Notes: generated by a model not told the origin, from the sequence alone. Shown: positions 1 through 7,483, numbered from the stretch's first letter. The stretch is DNA of 9,518 nt from Candidatus Kariarchaeota archaeon (GCA_016839545.1 JAEOUB010000213.1:1-9518); one strand, 5' to 3'. Translations and numbers: made by a program.

Positions 1-915
1 ACCTCATTGATCTTCGAGGTCATTAACTACCAGGAAATCACTCAGAGAATGATCTGGCAGGTATTCCAGCTGAAGAATCTTGATCTGATCCGGGAGCTAC
101 TGGAACTGACCGAAGGAGAACAGCTATTACCCACCGAGCTTCTGGACTGGGTTTTTGAGGATGAGTCCAATGAGGACATCCAGTACCTCCTTGGCTACAA
201 GTACTGGTTGCCATTGCAATACGTGAAGCGTTTCCTGTTCGAATCAGACAATGCTCAGGAGATCCTCTACTTCATTGAGTACCAGGCTCTTGACCGGGAG
301 ACTATTGAGGAATTGCTGACTAAGGATTATCTTGAAACTCTTCTCAAGAGAATGGAATCACGATTGCAACCTGAATTCAGTGTACAGGACCACTCCTACA
401 CAAAGATGTACCAGATCTTTCTGGACAAGCTCCTGCAATTCCACCATCTTCCCGATACAATCCTTGAGCAGCTCTTTTTGATCAGGGGGTACTGGCCTGC
501 AATCTTTGAGATGCAAGTCCTCTCCGCGTACTGGATCATGTATGTGTTGAAAAATCAGGACACTTTCTTTGACGAGTTGTATAATCTACTGGATCATCAA
601 TTGCTACCTGATGGGGCTAAGGACTATATTCTTGCAAATAACCTCAGTCTCTCTCATTCTCTCGTTCGCATGCAGTCTCTGAATGCAGAACAGCGAGAAG
701 TGGCGCTATCCACAGGCTATGAAAATGTGATAACAGGTGTATTAGAGTATCAGCATTATACTGACAAGGAACGTGCCGAACTTATGCTTCGATTTCCAGA
801 ACATCGGGGGCTCCTGCAGAAGAACCCACAAACAAGAAAAAACGTAACTGCAAGAGAGAACCGGATAAGACGAAGAAAATGGTACCTTGACCAGAATACG
901 GTGCCTAAACAATAA
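1..915 (+). CDS. Helical-repeat protein of unknown function, 5' end outside the window
   Basis: I do not recognise this gene. The frame is open to the first base, so the protein is probably cut at its N-terminus; the first possible start inside the window is a TTG at 7 (302 residues from there). The visible protein looks all-helical: short amphipathic helices rich in Leu, Glu and aromatic residues follow each other at about 25-35 residue spacing (for example ELLDWVFEDE, then YVKRFLFESDN, then TIEELLTKDYLETLL). This suggests an irregular alpha-solenoid of the HEAT or LRV kind, which usually serves as a protein-binding scaffold. There is no signal peptide in the visible part, no membrane segment and no catalytic motif. 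The last 35 residues are strongly basic (RENRIRRRKW), which could bind nucleic acid or acidic partners. It converges on the methyltransferase gene across a 124-base gap. Coding is secure; function is open. Confidence 0.75.
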   Translation, partial: TSLIFEVINYQEITQRMIWQVFQLKNLDLIRELLELTEGEQLLPTELLDWVFEDESNEDIQYLLGYKYWLPLQYVKRFLFESDNAQEILYFIEYQALDRETIEELLTKDYLETLLKRMESRLQPEFSVQDHSYTKMYQIFLDKLLQFHHLPDTILEQLFLIRGYWPAIFEMQVLSAYWIMYVLKNQDTFFDELYNLLDHQLLPDGAKDYILANNLSLSHSLVRMQSLNAEQREVALSTGYENVITGVLEYQHYTDKERAELMLRFPEHRGLLQKNPQTRKNVTARENRIRRRKWYLDQNTVPKQ

Positions 916-1039
916 TACCTGCAAAGAGCCCGAATAGTCCCCAAGACAGCAAAGTAATGACTAACAGACCTACCAGATCGAGAACTATTCAATTACAAAG
1001 ATTTTGGCAACAATGATACTGCCGGTTGATTTTGATCAG

Positions 1040-1816
1040 TTATGGCTTTTTTGCAATGAAAAAGACCCTGTCCTCCTCATCCGGAGACATAATAACCTCT
1101 GACAGATCCAGCTCTTTCGTGTTTCGTACGTCAGTGAAACCAGTCTCCTCAAGTACCTCTTTCACTTTCAAATAATCGTAGACTGTGTTAGACATAGTCT
1201 CATCGAACTTGCGATACATCTCAGTGCCTTCCTCTCTGAAGAAACCATAGACACGGGTATAGGCTTTTTTGTCCTTGTGATTGTACTTGCCATGCATTAT
1301 GAAGATAGTATCTCCATGATCCTCAAAATCAACAAATTCCCATTTTTTCAGCCCCTTCTCAGAGTTCAGGTCGAAAATGAACAGACCACCTGGAGAAAGT
1401 GCTGTATAAACCTGGTGAAAACAGGACTTGAGTTCATCAACCGAGGCTAGATGATTCAGCGAGTCGAATGTGGAGACAACCATACCAACTTGTCTATCAA
1501 GGGTGAAATCAACAGCATTGCCCACCTCAAAACTTGCATTACCTCTATCGATTTCCTCTTGGTTACGCCTTTGGGCAACGGTGATCATATCTGGTGACAG
1601 GTCAATTCCCACTACACCAATTCCTGCCTTGAGAAAATGGCCCGAGAGTCTCCCGGTGCCACAGCACAGATCTAGCACTCTGAGACCTCTTGTTTTCTCG
1701 TCTAACCTCGCGTGGATCTCGATTATCTGTGGTGCCACAATATCAAGGAACTCAGTCCAGTAGAGGTTGTAGACCTCAGCAAAGATGTCACCATAGATAT
1801 TGAGTGGATTGACCAT
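1040..1816 (-). CDS. Class I SAM-dependent methyltransferase
   Basis: A soluble 258-residue enzyme predicted to move a methyl group from S-adenosylmethionine to an unknown acceptor. The Rossmann motifs are clear: motif I VLDLCCGTGRL at residues 47-57, the acidic end of strand 2 in GIDLS at 70-74 (Asp72 expected to bind the ribose hydroxyls), VVSTFDSLNHL at 113-123 as motif IV, and LSPGGLFIFDLNS at about 140-152. A C-terminal half of about 100 residues rich in aromatic and charged residues probably makes the substrate lid. Length and order fit the Methyltransf_25/11 type of small-molecule methyltransferases, but these motifs do not reveal the substrate. The ATG at 1816 is supported by a TATA-like element 25 bases upstream. 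The gene is transcribed away from the TPR/coiled-coil gene and has no co-directional partner, so context gives no pathway. Confidence 0.9.
   Translation of the reverse strand: MVNPLNIYGDIFAEVYNLYWTEFLDIVAPQIIEIHARLDEKTRGLRVLDLCCGTGRLSGHFLKAGIGVVGIDLSPDMITVAQRRNQEEIDRGNASFEVGNAVDFTLDRQVGMVVSTFDSLNHLASVDELKSCFHQVYTALSPGGLFIFDLNSEKGLKKWEFVDFEDHGDTIFIMHGKYNHKDKKAYTRVYGFFREEGTEMYRKFDETMSNTVYDYLKVKEVLEETGFTDVRNTKELDLSEVIMSPDEEDRVFFIAKKP
1047..1052 (+). terminator. Oligo-T stretch, possible terminator of the left-edge gene
   Basis: A run of six T on the plus strand lies about 130 bases downstream of the stop at 915, inside the 3' end of the convergent methyltransferase gene (it encodes that protein's Lys-Lys end). 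Archaeal RNA polymerase can stop at such tracts. I see no hairpin, and the 124-base gap 916-1039 holds nothing else I can name. Confidence 0.2.
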
Positions 1817-1836
1817 GATCTTCTTTCAGAGATGTT

Positions 1837-1845
1837 GGATAAGTC
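1837..1845 (-). promoter_or_regulatory. TATA-like promoter element of the methyltransferase gene
   Basis: On the minus strand this reads gacttatcc, centred 25 bases before the ATG at 1816. That spacing predicts transcription starting at or next to the start codon, so a leaderless mRNA. No Shine-Dalgarno sequence is seen. Confidence 0.5.
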
Positions 1846-1918
1846 TCTTTCAATCCATGTTTCCACGGTTGACCCGTTTTAATCTCAGGCTACGCGACAT
1901 CCTTTCTTTCCCGGAAAA

Positions 1919-1927
1919 CTATTAAAG
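1919..1927 (+). promoter_or_regulatory. TATA-like promoter element of the TPR/coiled-coil gene
   Basis: The AT-rich ctattaaag is centred about 28 bases before the GTG at 1951, matching a leaderless start. An in-frame TGA at 1936 blocks any longer protein, so element and frame agree on the GTG. With the methyltransferase element it forms a divergent promoter region in the 134-base gap 1817-1950. Confidence 0.55.
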
Positions 1928-1950
1928 AACGATACTGAGTAATTGCTTGC

Positions 1951-4062
1951 GTGTCTCATCGGCTTCAAGATGCTTTATCCAAAAGTTGGGAATATATCGA
2001 TTCGGGCAAGTTAGATCTCGCAGAGTCTGAGATCGCTGATATCGAGGCGTCTGAGAATGCTGATCAGTTTAAACAGGGAATAGATCTTCTCAAAGTACTG
2101 TATTACCTCGAGATTAGACAACCTGAACAGGCAAAGACTCTGTTAGATAATTACCTGCTCCAGCTTGACGATCTGCCAACTCCACTTCAGCTCGAGATCC
2201 TCAATCTCGATTCCAAGATTAAGATTCATCAATCTGAATTTATGAAAGCTGAGAGCACCCTTCATCGATTGAATGAAAAATTAGCGAAGCAATCCGATTC
2301 GGAAAGAAATATGCAGGCACATATTCATCCTGACTCTAAAAATGCACTTGGTCTCGTCCTCGCAAGTCAGGGTGACTACCAGGCAGCAATAACTGCATTC
2401 GAGGAGGCTACCATGGGTTTCAGAAAACAGGATCGTTATCGACAGCGAGCCATGGCGATGTTCAATCATGGTAAGATTCTCAGCATGCTCGGTCAATTAG
2501 ACAGAGCGACTGCCCTTCTTGATGAGGCATCTATAATTTTCAAGGAGATCCAATCACACGAGAGCTTATCTCATACCTATGATGCACTGATCGAGATCCA
2601 GAAATCAAAGGGTGATCGGGATGCCCAATACACCTATGCCCAGTTGAAGCAGAACCTTAAGGACAAAGTCGAGTTTGAGAAGATGAGACGACAGGGCATT
2701 CAAGAACGTGAGACACTACAAAGTCAACTCTCTGATGCAAATGATAAGATCAAGGAACTGGAGGAGAAGATATTTTCCCTGAAATTTGAGGTTGATGCCA
2801 CCACTCCGGTTTCAGACTCCAAATCTCTACTCTCAGAAATTGATCGTCAGAAATTGGACTCGTACGATGGCCTGGAACAGGAGCACGAGGAGCTCAAAGC
2901 CAAACACCACAAGCTCTTCATGGATAAGGATGAATTGGAACATGAGATCAAGTCCTACCGTGAGCAACTCGACAAAATTCTTGAGCCCAAAAAGGAGTTG
3001 GCACAGGAGCGATTTAAGAACGAGATGCTTTTGGCAGATATTGACGATCTCAAAAAAGAGTTGGAAGAAATGAGTAATAACCCCGGTGATTCAGAAGAGG
3101 TAGAGAACCTGCAGAAAGCAAATGCAGACCTTACCGCAAAAATCTCCTACCTCGAAGAGGAGAGACAGAAACTCGAGGCAGAAATAGAGAGTGCCATTAT
3201 CCAGACAGAGGAGCAAATGGAAGAAAAATTGAAAGTAAAGGAGGACGAGATCTCCAAACTTCAGAATGACATATCTCAGATGCTCACCCAGAAAAGTAAC
3301 TTGGAGAATGCTCTTTCTGAATCATCAGAGCATGAATACCGGATTATGGATCTTGAGGGACAATTGGCTGCGGCCAAGCGTGCACAGCCAGTGGCAAATA
3401 GTGATGAACTTGATGCACTCCGTGCCAAAGTAGCTGAACTCGAGAGACGTCCTGCAGTAGCAGATACAACACAGTTGGACATAATTCAACAAGATCTCAA
3501 TGTTGCAAAGCAGAGGATTGATGAGTTGCTCAAAGAGTTGGAAGCTACTAAAACAGATGCGGAAGCACTGAGGGGTCAACAAGTATCACTTCAACAGGAA
3601 ATCTCTACCAGTAAAGGAGATCTTGACCGTTTGAGATCTGAACAGGGATCCCTAGAACAGGAACTATCAAAAGCCCTCACCGACCTGCAAACTGCAAATC
3701 AAAAAGTAGAGCAATTGGAGTCAGAGCTTGAAGAACTTCAGAAAGTACCAGAACCGGAGCCGGAACCCATACAGGAACCCGAAGTAGTTGAAACAGAAGC
3801 TCCCGAGCCACCTCAGCAGAATCTCTACACTCCATCATTTACCTCAAGTTCCCGAAATATGGATTTGGAAAGTCTCCTGGCATCGGACAAGCTGATAGAC
3901 TATGTCTTTACTCGATTGAAATCAATGCAAAGCGTCAATCTCCGTATTCTTGCTATGCAGGCCGGAGTCTCATCCCAGAAGTGTAGGGATGCCGTGGATC
4001 AGCTGGTTATGACAGGAGCAGTTGCTTTCAATCCTGAGACCAATATCGTCAGTATTCCATGA
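1951..4062 (+). CDS. TPR, long coiled-coil and C-terminal winged-helix-like protein
   Basis: A 703-residue multidomain protein I cannot name. Residues 1-125 are helical and TPR-like. At about 129-236 three TPR units are readable, with typical signatures such as LGLVLASQGDYQAAITAFEEA followed by HGKILSMLGQLDRATALLDEA. From about 227 to 598 runs a heptad-rich coiled coil (Leu, Glu, Lys and Gln in register) with a few breaks, one at 276-290. A Pro/Glu linker (PEPEPEP from 600) leads to a compact domain at 637-703 with the helix pattern and final strands of a winged helix. There is no signal peptide or membrane segment, so it is cytoplasmic. The architecture suggests an elongated scaffold or tether with protein binding at one end and nucleic-acid or protein binding at the other; this is inference. 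The GTG start is fixed by an in-frame TGA at 1936 and a TATA-like element. Confidence 0.9.
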   Translation: MSHRLQDALSKSWEYIDSGKLDLAESEIADIEASENADQFKQGIDLLKVLYYLEIRQPEQAKTLLDNYLLQLDDLPTPLQLEILNLDSKIKIHQSEFMKAESTLHRLNEKLAKQSDSERNMQAHIHPDSKNALGLVLASQGDYQAAITAFEEATMGFRKQDRYRQRAMAMFNHGKILSMLGQLDRATALLDEASIIFKEIQSHESLSHTYDALIEIQKSKGDRDAQYTYAQLKQNLKDKVEFEKMRRQGIQERETLQSQLSDANDKIKELEEKIFSLKFEVDATTPVSDSKSLLSEIDRQKLDSYDGLEQEHEELKAKHHKLFMDKDELEHEIKSYREQLDKILEPKKELAQERFKNEMLLADIDDLKKELEEMSNNPGDSEEVENLQKANADLTAKISYLEEERQKLEAEIESAIIQTEEQMEEKLKVKEDEISKLQNDISQMLTQKSNLENALSESSEHEYRIMDLEGQLAAAKRAQPVANSDELDALRAKVAELERRPAVADTTQLDIIQQDLNVAKQRIDELLKELEATKTDAEALRGQQVSLQQEISTSKGDLDRLRSEQGSLEQELSKALTDLQTANQKVEQLESELEELQKVPEPEPEPIQEPEVVETEAPEPPQQNLYTPSFTSSSRNMDLESLLASDKLIDYVFTRLKSMQSVNLRILAMQAGVSSQKCRDAVDQLVMTGAVAFNPETNIVSIP

Positions 4063-4081
4063 GACTTTAGACAATATACAG

Positions 4082-4091
4082 TTTCTTAAGG
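4082..4091 (+). promoter_or_regulatory. TATA-like promoter element of the nitroreductase gene
   Basis: The sequence tttcttaagg is centred about 24 bases before the ATG at 4112 and fits the spacing of the other genes here. A second AT-rich candidate, acaatatac at 4071-4079, would give a leader of roughly 10 bases. Either supports 4112 over the in-frame ATG at 4022, which lies upstream of both and inside the preceding gene. Confidence 0.4.
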
Positions 4092-4111
4092 TCATAAGAT
4101 CTCAGATAATC

Positions 4112-4876
4112 ATGAACCCCACAATCGAGCAGATGTTTGCACATCGCAGTATACGGTCATTCGATCCAGATTTTATCATACCTCGCAAAGATTTGGATCT
4201 CATTGTAGAGGCAGGTCAACGTGCTGCAACATCCTGTTCTGGACAGATGTATACCATTATCGAGATTTCTGCAGAGAAACGAGATGAGATTTTTCCACTG
4301 TGTGGAAGTCAGGATTATGTCAAACAGGCAAGTTACTTCTCGGTGATTTGTGTTGATCTCAATCGTCTCCACAGAATAGTTGAACTGTCTGAAGGGACTA
4401 ATCAGAATTGGCCCATCGCAGGAATGATGATAGGCATTTTTGATGCGGGATTGATGGCACAGAATATGGTCCTCGCAGCGGAATCAATGGGGTATGGCAC
4501 TTGCTTCTGTGGCTCATGTGGTGATAGACCTGAAGAGATAGCAAAAGCCCTGAATTTGCCACCTCTTGTAATGCCTCTCACGGGTCTGGCTATTGGTAAA
4601 GCAACTGAAGACCCACCGGTACGTCCACGATTACACTCTTCACTTGTTCATCATCGAGATATCTACAAGGATTATACAGAAGATGAGTTGAATGACGGAA
4701 TTGACAAGATGGATCGGCAGCTGCAAGATGAGGGTTACTACCAGAAGTATTCCAAGCGTGATCCAGGATTTGGCTGGAGGAATCACATGGCTGGTAAATT
4801 TGGTGGAAAATGGTTAAACATCATCGAGAAACGCAGAATTCAGGTACTCAAGGACCAGGGATTTATCAAAGACTGA
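4112..4876 (+). CDS. NfsA-like flavin-dependent nitroreductase
   Basis: A 254-residue FMN oxidoreductase of the nitroreductase superfamily, closest in pattern to the NfsA/FRP branch, whose members reduce nitroaromatics, quinones or flavins with NAD(P)H, usually as cytoplasmic homodimers. FMN-binding signatures are visible: HRSIRSF at 11-17 and SCSGQ at 41-45 near the N-terminus, IFDAGLMAQNMVLAAESMGYGT at 109-130, and PLTGLAIG at 155-162. The RPRL segment at 171-174 followed by VHH.. .Y matches the NfsA-type C-terminal excursion. It has a Cys cluster (Cys131, Cys133, Cys136) just after the central helix, which is not a general family feature. I chose the ATG at 4112 because the domain begins there and a longer start at 4022 would overlap the upstream gene by 41 bases and bypass the promoter elements. 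The physiological substrate cannot be read from sequence. Confidence 0.88.
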   Translation: MNPTIEQMFAHRSIRSFDPDFIIPRKDLDLIVEAGQRAATSCSGQMYTIIEISAEKRDEIFPLCGSQDYVKQASYFSVICVDLNRLHRIVELSEGTNQNWPIAGMMIGIFDAGLMAQNMVLAAESMGYGTCFCGSCGDRPEEIAKALNLPPLVMPLTGLAIGKATEDPPVRPRLHSSLVHHRDIYKDYTEDELNDGIDKMDRQLQDEGYYQKYSKRDPGFGWRNHMAGKFGGKWLNIIEKRRIQVLKDQGFIKD

Positions 4877-4905
4877 CACAGCGCATTGATGAAAACCTCC
4901 GTAGA

Positions 4906-4913
4906 CTTATAAG
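4906..4913 (+). promoter_or_regulatory. TATA-like promoter element of the VOC gene
   Basis: A good match, cttataag, centred 25-26 bases before the ATG at 4935. It predicts a leaderless transcript separate from the nitroreductase gene, which ends 58 bases before the VOC start. Confidence 0.6.
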
Positions 4914-4934
4914 GTTGAGTCCATTTCTCTATCT

Positions 4935-5303
4935 ATGAAACTTGGTGACGTGACGCAGATTATCCTGTATGTCAAGGATATGGCAAAGTTAGTGGAATTC
5001 TATAGAGATGGATTGGGTTTGGAAATCAATTTTCCTATCCAAGACGATTACAGCGAGGAAAGTTGGGTGGCATTCAAGACAGGTCGATGTACACTGGCGT
5101 TGCATGCAGGAGGTGATGGGCGAGTCTCAGATCATAGTCCCAAGTTCACCTTTGAGGTAGATGACGTTGATAAAGCTATGAACTTACTTGACAGCAGAGG
5201 AGTGGCTGTGGGCAACAAACGAGAGGCATATCCAGGATCATATGTCGCACACGGTAGAGATCCTGAGAGGAATGTATTTTTTATCCAATCTCATCCTCAC
5301 TAG
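4935..5303 (+). CDS. VOC (glyoxalase/bleomycin-resistance fold) protein
   Basis: A 122-residue single-domain member of the vicinal oxygen chelate superfamily, which covers glyoxalases, extradiol dioxygenases, epimerases and drug-binding proteins. The two beta-alpha-beta-beta-beta halves are readable: IILYVKDMAKLVEFYRDGLGL at 9-29, then strands ending in TLALHAG at 53-59, and FTFEVDDVDKAMNLLDSRGV at 71-89, ending in GRDPERNVFFIQ at 106-117. At the usual metal-ligand positions I see Gln8, His57 and Gln117, where well-studied metal enzymes often have His or Glu, so metal binding is possible but altered. The length is normal for one domain, and such proteins usually dimerise. It follows the nitroreductase on the same strand but has its own TATA-like element. 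Family assignment is firm; the reaction is unknown. Confidence 0.88.
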   Translation: MKLGDVTQIILYVKDMAKLVEFYRDGLGLEINFPIQDDYSEESWVAFKTGRCTLALHAGGDGRVSDHSPKFTFEVDDVDKAMNLLDSRGVAVGNKREAYPGSYVAHGRDPERNVFFIQSHPH

Positions 5304-6046
5304 TCTATCAGATACCTGATCCTTTCCGCAACAGTACCTGACTCTTTGCGACGTATCCGACCGAGTACAAAAGAGGTAAGAAGAGTAGGACTGGAGATAA
5401 ATCTTGATCTTTTCTCTGCCCGACGATCATCGTCATAGATCAGCTGATCCTTTCGATCCCAGTTCTCATGCAGATCCTTGGCAAATCTCCAAGCATCAAG
5501 TCTTGCCAATTTCATCGAGAAATTGATAAGGGCATCGTCAAATTTTCCAATAATCCTCTGAATTGGTCCCAGGGGTTTCCAGATCTGGATCAAATCCTCT
5601 GTCACCTTGTCTACCAGAGACGCCAGCAGATCGTTTATCCGATTAAAGTCAGTTTTTAGATCCTCGATGTCGGATCCTTGCATGACTTCGGCGGCAGCAA
5701 TGCCGAGGTCTAAATTAATGTGGGCGTTCATGCCCAATAACAATTGCTGCAACACTGTAAGCTTGTTCCGTCTGGCCTCATCAAAGGCGTATCTCCAGAC
5801 CTCACTGCATTTCTCATTTCGAGTGTATTGTTTGTAGGCGTCAAGATACCTACGGGCAAAGATGACGTCCAGTTTCTCCATCCGGGGATCGTCATCGAAT
5901 TTGCCTTCATCGATCGCCGATCTCACTTCTTGAGTTACCAGTCGATACAATGCTGGAAAATATCCCATGGCACTGTTTGTCTTGATTGAAATGTCGATAA
6001 TCGCTGACATTTCGTCAATTACCTGATCTATAGCACGCTCACTCAC
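5300..6046 (-). CDS. DUF5995-like protein of unknown function
   Basis: A 248-residue, probably all-helical cytoplasmic protein. It carries the pattern I associate with the DUF5995 family: a Phe-Pro-x-Leu-Tyr segment at 30-34 followed by VT, LDVIFARRYLDAY at 59-71, an invariant-looking Trp84, and the hallmark LLLGMNAHINLDLGIA at 102-117. The His109/Asn111/Asp113 cluster may line an active or metal-binding site, though to my knowledge no function has been shown for the family. The basic C-terminal 45 residues look like an extra tail. Translation starts at a GTG at 6046. Its promoter is the weakest here, a poor TATA match (ttgaaatag) centred about 25 bases upstream at 6067-6075. Its stop codon interlocks with that of the VOC gene. 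The family assignment rests on remembered motifs, so it is moderately sure; that it is a gene is well supported. Confidence 0.8.
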   Translation of the reverse strand: MSERAIDQVIDEMSAIIDISIKTNSAMGYFPALYRLVTQEVRSAIDEGKFDDDPRMEKLDVIFARRYLDAYKQYTRNEKCSEVWRYAFDEARRNKLTVLQQLLLGMNAHINLDLGIAAAEVMQGSDIEDLKTDFNRINDLLASLVDKVTEDLIQIWKPLGPIQRIIGKFDDALINFSMKLARLDAWRFAKDLHENWDRKDQLIYDDDRRAEKRSRFISSPTLLTSFVLGRIRRKESGTVAERIRYLID

Positions 6047-6132
6047 AGACTTGATTTTTTGTCTCCCTATTTCAATCTTGGTTGCCTACAATGAAACTTG
6101 ACACAGCTTGAAATTTTTCAAGGCACTCAGAG

Positions 6133-6140
6133 TTTATATC
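6133..6140 (+). promoter_or_regulatory. TATA box of the histidine-rich membrane protein gene
   Basis: This is a near-consensus archaeal TATA box, tttatatc, centred about 26 bases before the ATG at 6162. It lies downstream of the possible TTG start at 6108 and so decides in favour of 6162. It sits in the 115-base divergent gap 6047-6161. Confidence 0.65.
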
Positions 6141-6161
6141 AACCAACCTGAGACACCTTGT

Positions 6162-7436
6162 ATGGCAACTGGGACGGCATCTAACACCACGTTCACTTTT
6201 CCGTGGATCCTTTCAAAACGCAGGGATCTGCTGTTCTACATCGGATCAGCACTTGTTGGCTGGATCTACGTGGCAATCGTATTCTTCAATCTACCTGCTA
6301 TCTCACGAGTAGCCAGTCCCACAGGCTATACCCTGTTCTCCATTGGGTCATTTGATCTCACTCTCGAGTGGGTTATCATCCTCTCATGGGGTATCCTGTT
6401 TGATGCACCTCATCTGTTTGCCACTCTTGCCCGTACTTTTTTCGATGGAGAGGAGAGACAGGTACGTAGAAAGGAGCTGAACAAGAGTTGGCTGTTCTTT
6501 GTCATTGGACCGGTTTTGATCCTTACACCATATCTCATTGGATTGGTGGTTCCCCTGTCTGAATTTGTACTGGGGCTAGGTGCGATGATATTTCTGGTTG
6601 CTTTCCGTCTGTGGGCCTACTACCATGTGGTGAGGCAGCACTGGGGGTTCTACAATCTCTACAAACGAAAGAATGGTGATCCCTCAGACAAAGCACAACT
6701 CATTAACCGAGTGGATTACTGGTTCTTCCAATTTAGTCTCTACCTGCCCCTAATTATGTTTCTGACAGCCGATTACTACTTGCAGATACCATCATCAGCA
6801 TTCCCGGATATTGGTCTACATGCAGATCTTGGTGGTGGTGCAAGTATCGCAACAATTGTCAATCCAATAGTATCAACTTTGTATTTCGCAGCAATTATTG
6901 GCTACATCTTGTTCCAATTCTATTTCTGGAGGAGTGAAGGTTCACTGAATGGGTCCAAGTTACTGTACATGGCTCTGGTTGTGCCACTCCATTTTGTGGC
7001 ATTCTCCCACCCGATCATAGTACTGTTCCTCACCCCAATTGTGACCGTGGGGCACAATATCCAGTATCATCAGATCGTCTATGAGTACGGGCAGACCAAG
7101 TATATTCGGACAGAGTCAAAAGATTCGTGGGCCAAGAGAATATTCTCGTCGTTCTGGATCTATGCAGTTTTTGGTCTGATTTTCACTTTTCTTCTGTACC
7201 GTGGGCCCTGGATCGACTGGTTGGGATCAACTGTTTCTTCTAATCTCAACGGTTTGGTCCTCAATTCAGTAGGTATGATGGCTGGTATCCGTGATTATGA
7301 ATCTCTCCGGCTTGGTGAGCTGATATTCGGTGCCATTTTGCTGGGCTGGGCGATGCAGCACTACTATCTCGATGCCAAGATCTGGAGAGTCTCCAAAGAC
7401 GCAATGGTACGTCGGAATCTCAACCTCAGCGACTAA
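6162..7436 (+). CDS. Histidine-rich multi-pass membrane protein, candidate metalloenzyme
   Basis: A 424-residue integral membrane protein with about nine hydrophobic segments (roughly 22-43, 57-80, 110-130, 135-155, 187-206, 232-256, 267-292, 329-346, 386-400). Polar, motif-like histidines sit at the membrane edges: DAPH at 81-84, YYHVVRQHWGF at 153-163 (His155, His160), His277 and His283, GHNIQYH at 297-303 (His298, His303), and QHYYLD at 399-404 (His400). Such spacing of His and Asp is typical of membrane-embedded di-metal enzymes such as desaturases, hydroxylases or Brp/Blh carotenoid oxygenases, but I cannot place it in any of these. An oxidative role on a lipid or isoprenoid is a guess. 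The ATG at 6162 is preferred over a TTG at 6108 because a strong TATA box lies between them and the extra residues do not extend a domain. The neighbouring small membrane protein has its own promoter. Confidence 0.85.
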   Translation: MATGTASNTTFTFPWILSKRRDLLFYIGSALVGWIYVAIVFFNLPAISRVASPTGYTLFSIGSFDLTLEWVIILSWGILFDAPHLFATLARTFFDGEERQVRRKELNKSWLFFVIGPVLILTPYLIGLVVPLSEFVLGLGAMIFLVAFRLWAYYHVVRQHWGFYNLYKRKNGDPSDKAQLINRVDYWFFQFSLYLPLIMFLTADYYLQIPSSAFPDIGLHADLGGGASIATIVNPIVSTLYFAAIIGYILFQFYFWRSEGSLNGSKLLYMALVVPLHFVAFSHPIIVLFLTPIVTVGHNIQYHQIVYEYGQTKYIRTESKDSWAKRIFSSFWIYAVFGLIFTFLLYRGPWIDWLGSTVSSNLNGLVLNSVGMMAGIRDYESLRLGELIFGAILLGWAMQHYYLDAKIWRVSKDAMVRRNLNLSD

Positions 7437-7453
7437 TTTATCCCCTTGTCAAT

Positions 7454-7461
7454 CTTAAAAT
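7454..7461 (+). promoter_or_regulatory. TATA-like promoter element of the small membrane protein gene
   Basis: The sequence cttaaaat is centred 26-27 bases before the ATG at 7484, within the 47-base gap after the preceding gene. It suggests separate, leaderless transcription. Confidence 0.5.
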
Positions 7462-7483
7462 GGGAACACGCTCATAGTACTTC

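Noticed and set aside
238..246. gttcgaatc resembling a tRNA T-loop
   Set aside because: It lies inside a well-supported coding frame, and I found no matching acceptor stem, D-arm or anticodon arm around it.
932..990. Inverted repeat gaatagt / actattc in the gap after the left-edge gene
   Set aside because: The arms are only 7 bases and about 45 bases apart with no T-run after them, so it is likely chance rather than a terminator.
4022..4111. N-terminal extension of the nitroreductase from the ATG at 4022
   Set aside because: It would overlap the upstream gene by 41 bases, lies before both TATA-like candidates, and adds residues that do not fit the family, whose domain starts at 4112.
4071..4935. 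Operon of nitroreductase and VOC protein
   Set aside because: They are co-directional, but a good TATA-like element (4906-4913) precedes the VOC gene at leaderless spacing, so I treat them as separate units.
6108..6161. N-terminal extension of the histidine-rich membrane protein from a TTG
   Set aside because: A strong TATA box at 6133-6140 lies inside this stretch and predicts transcription starting at the ATG at 6162.
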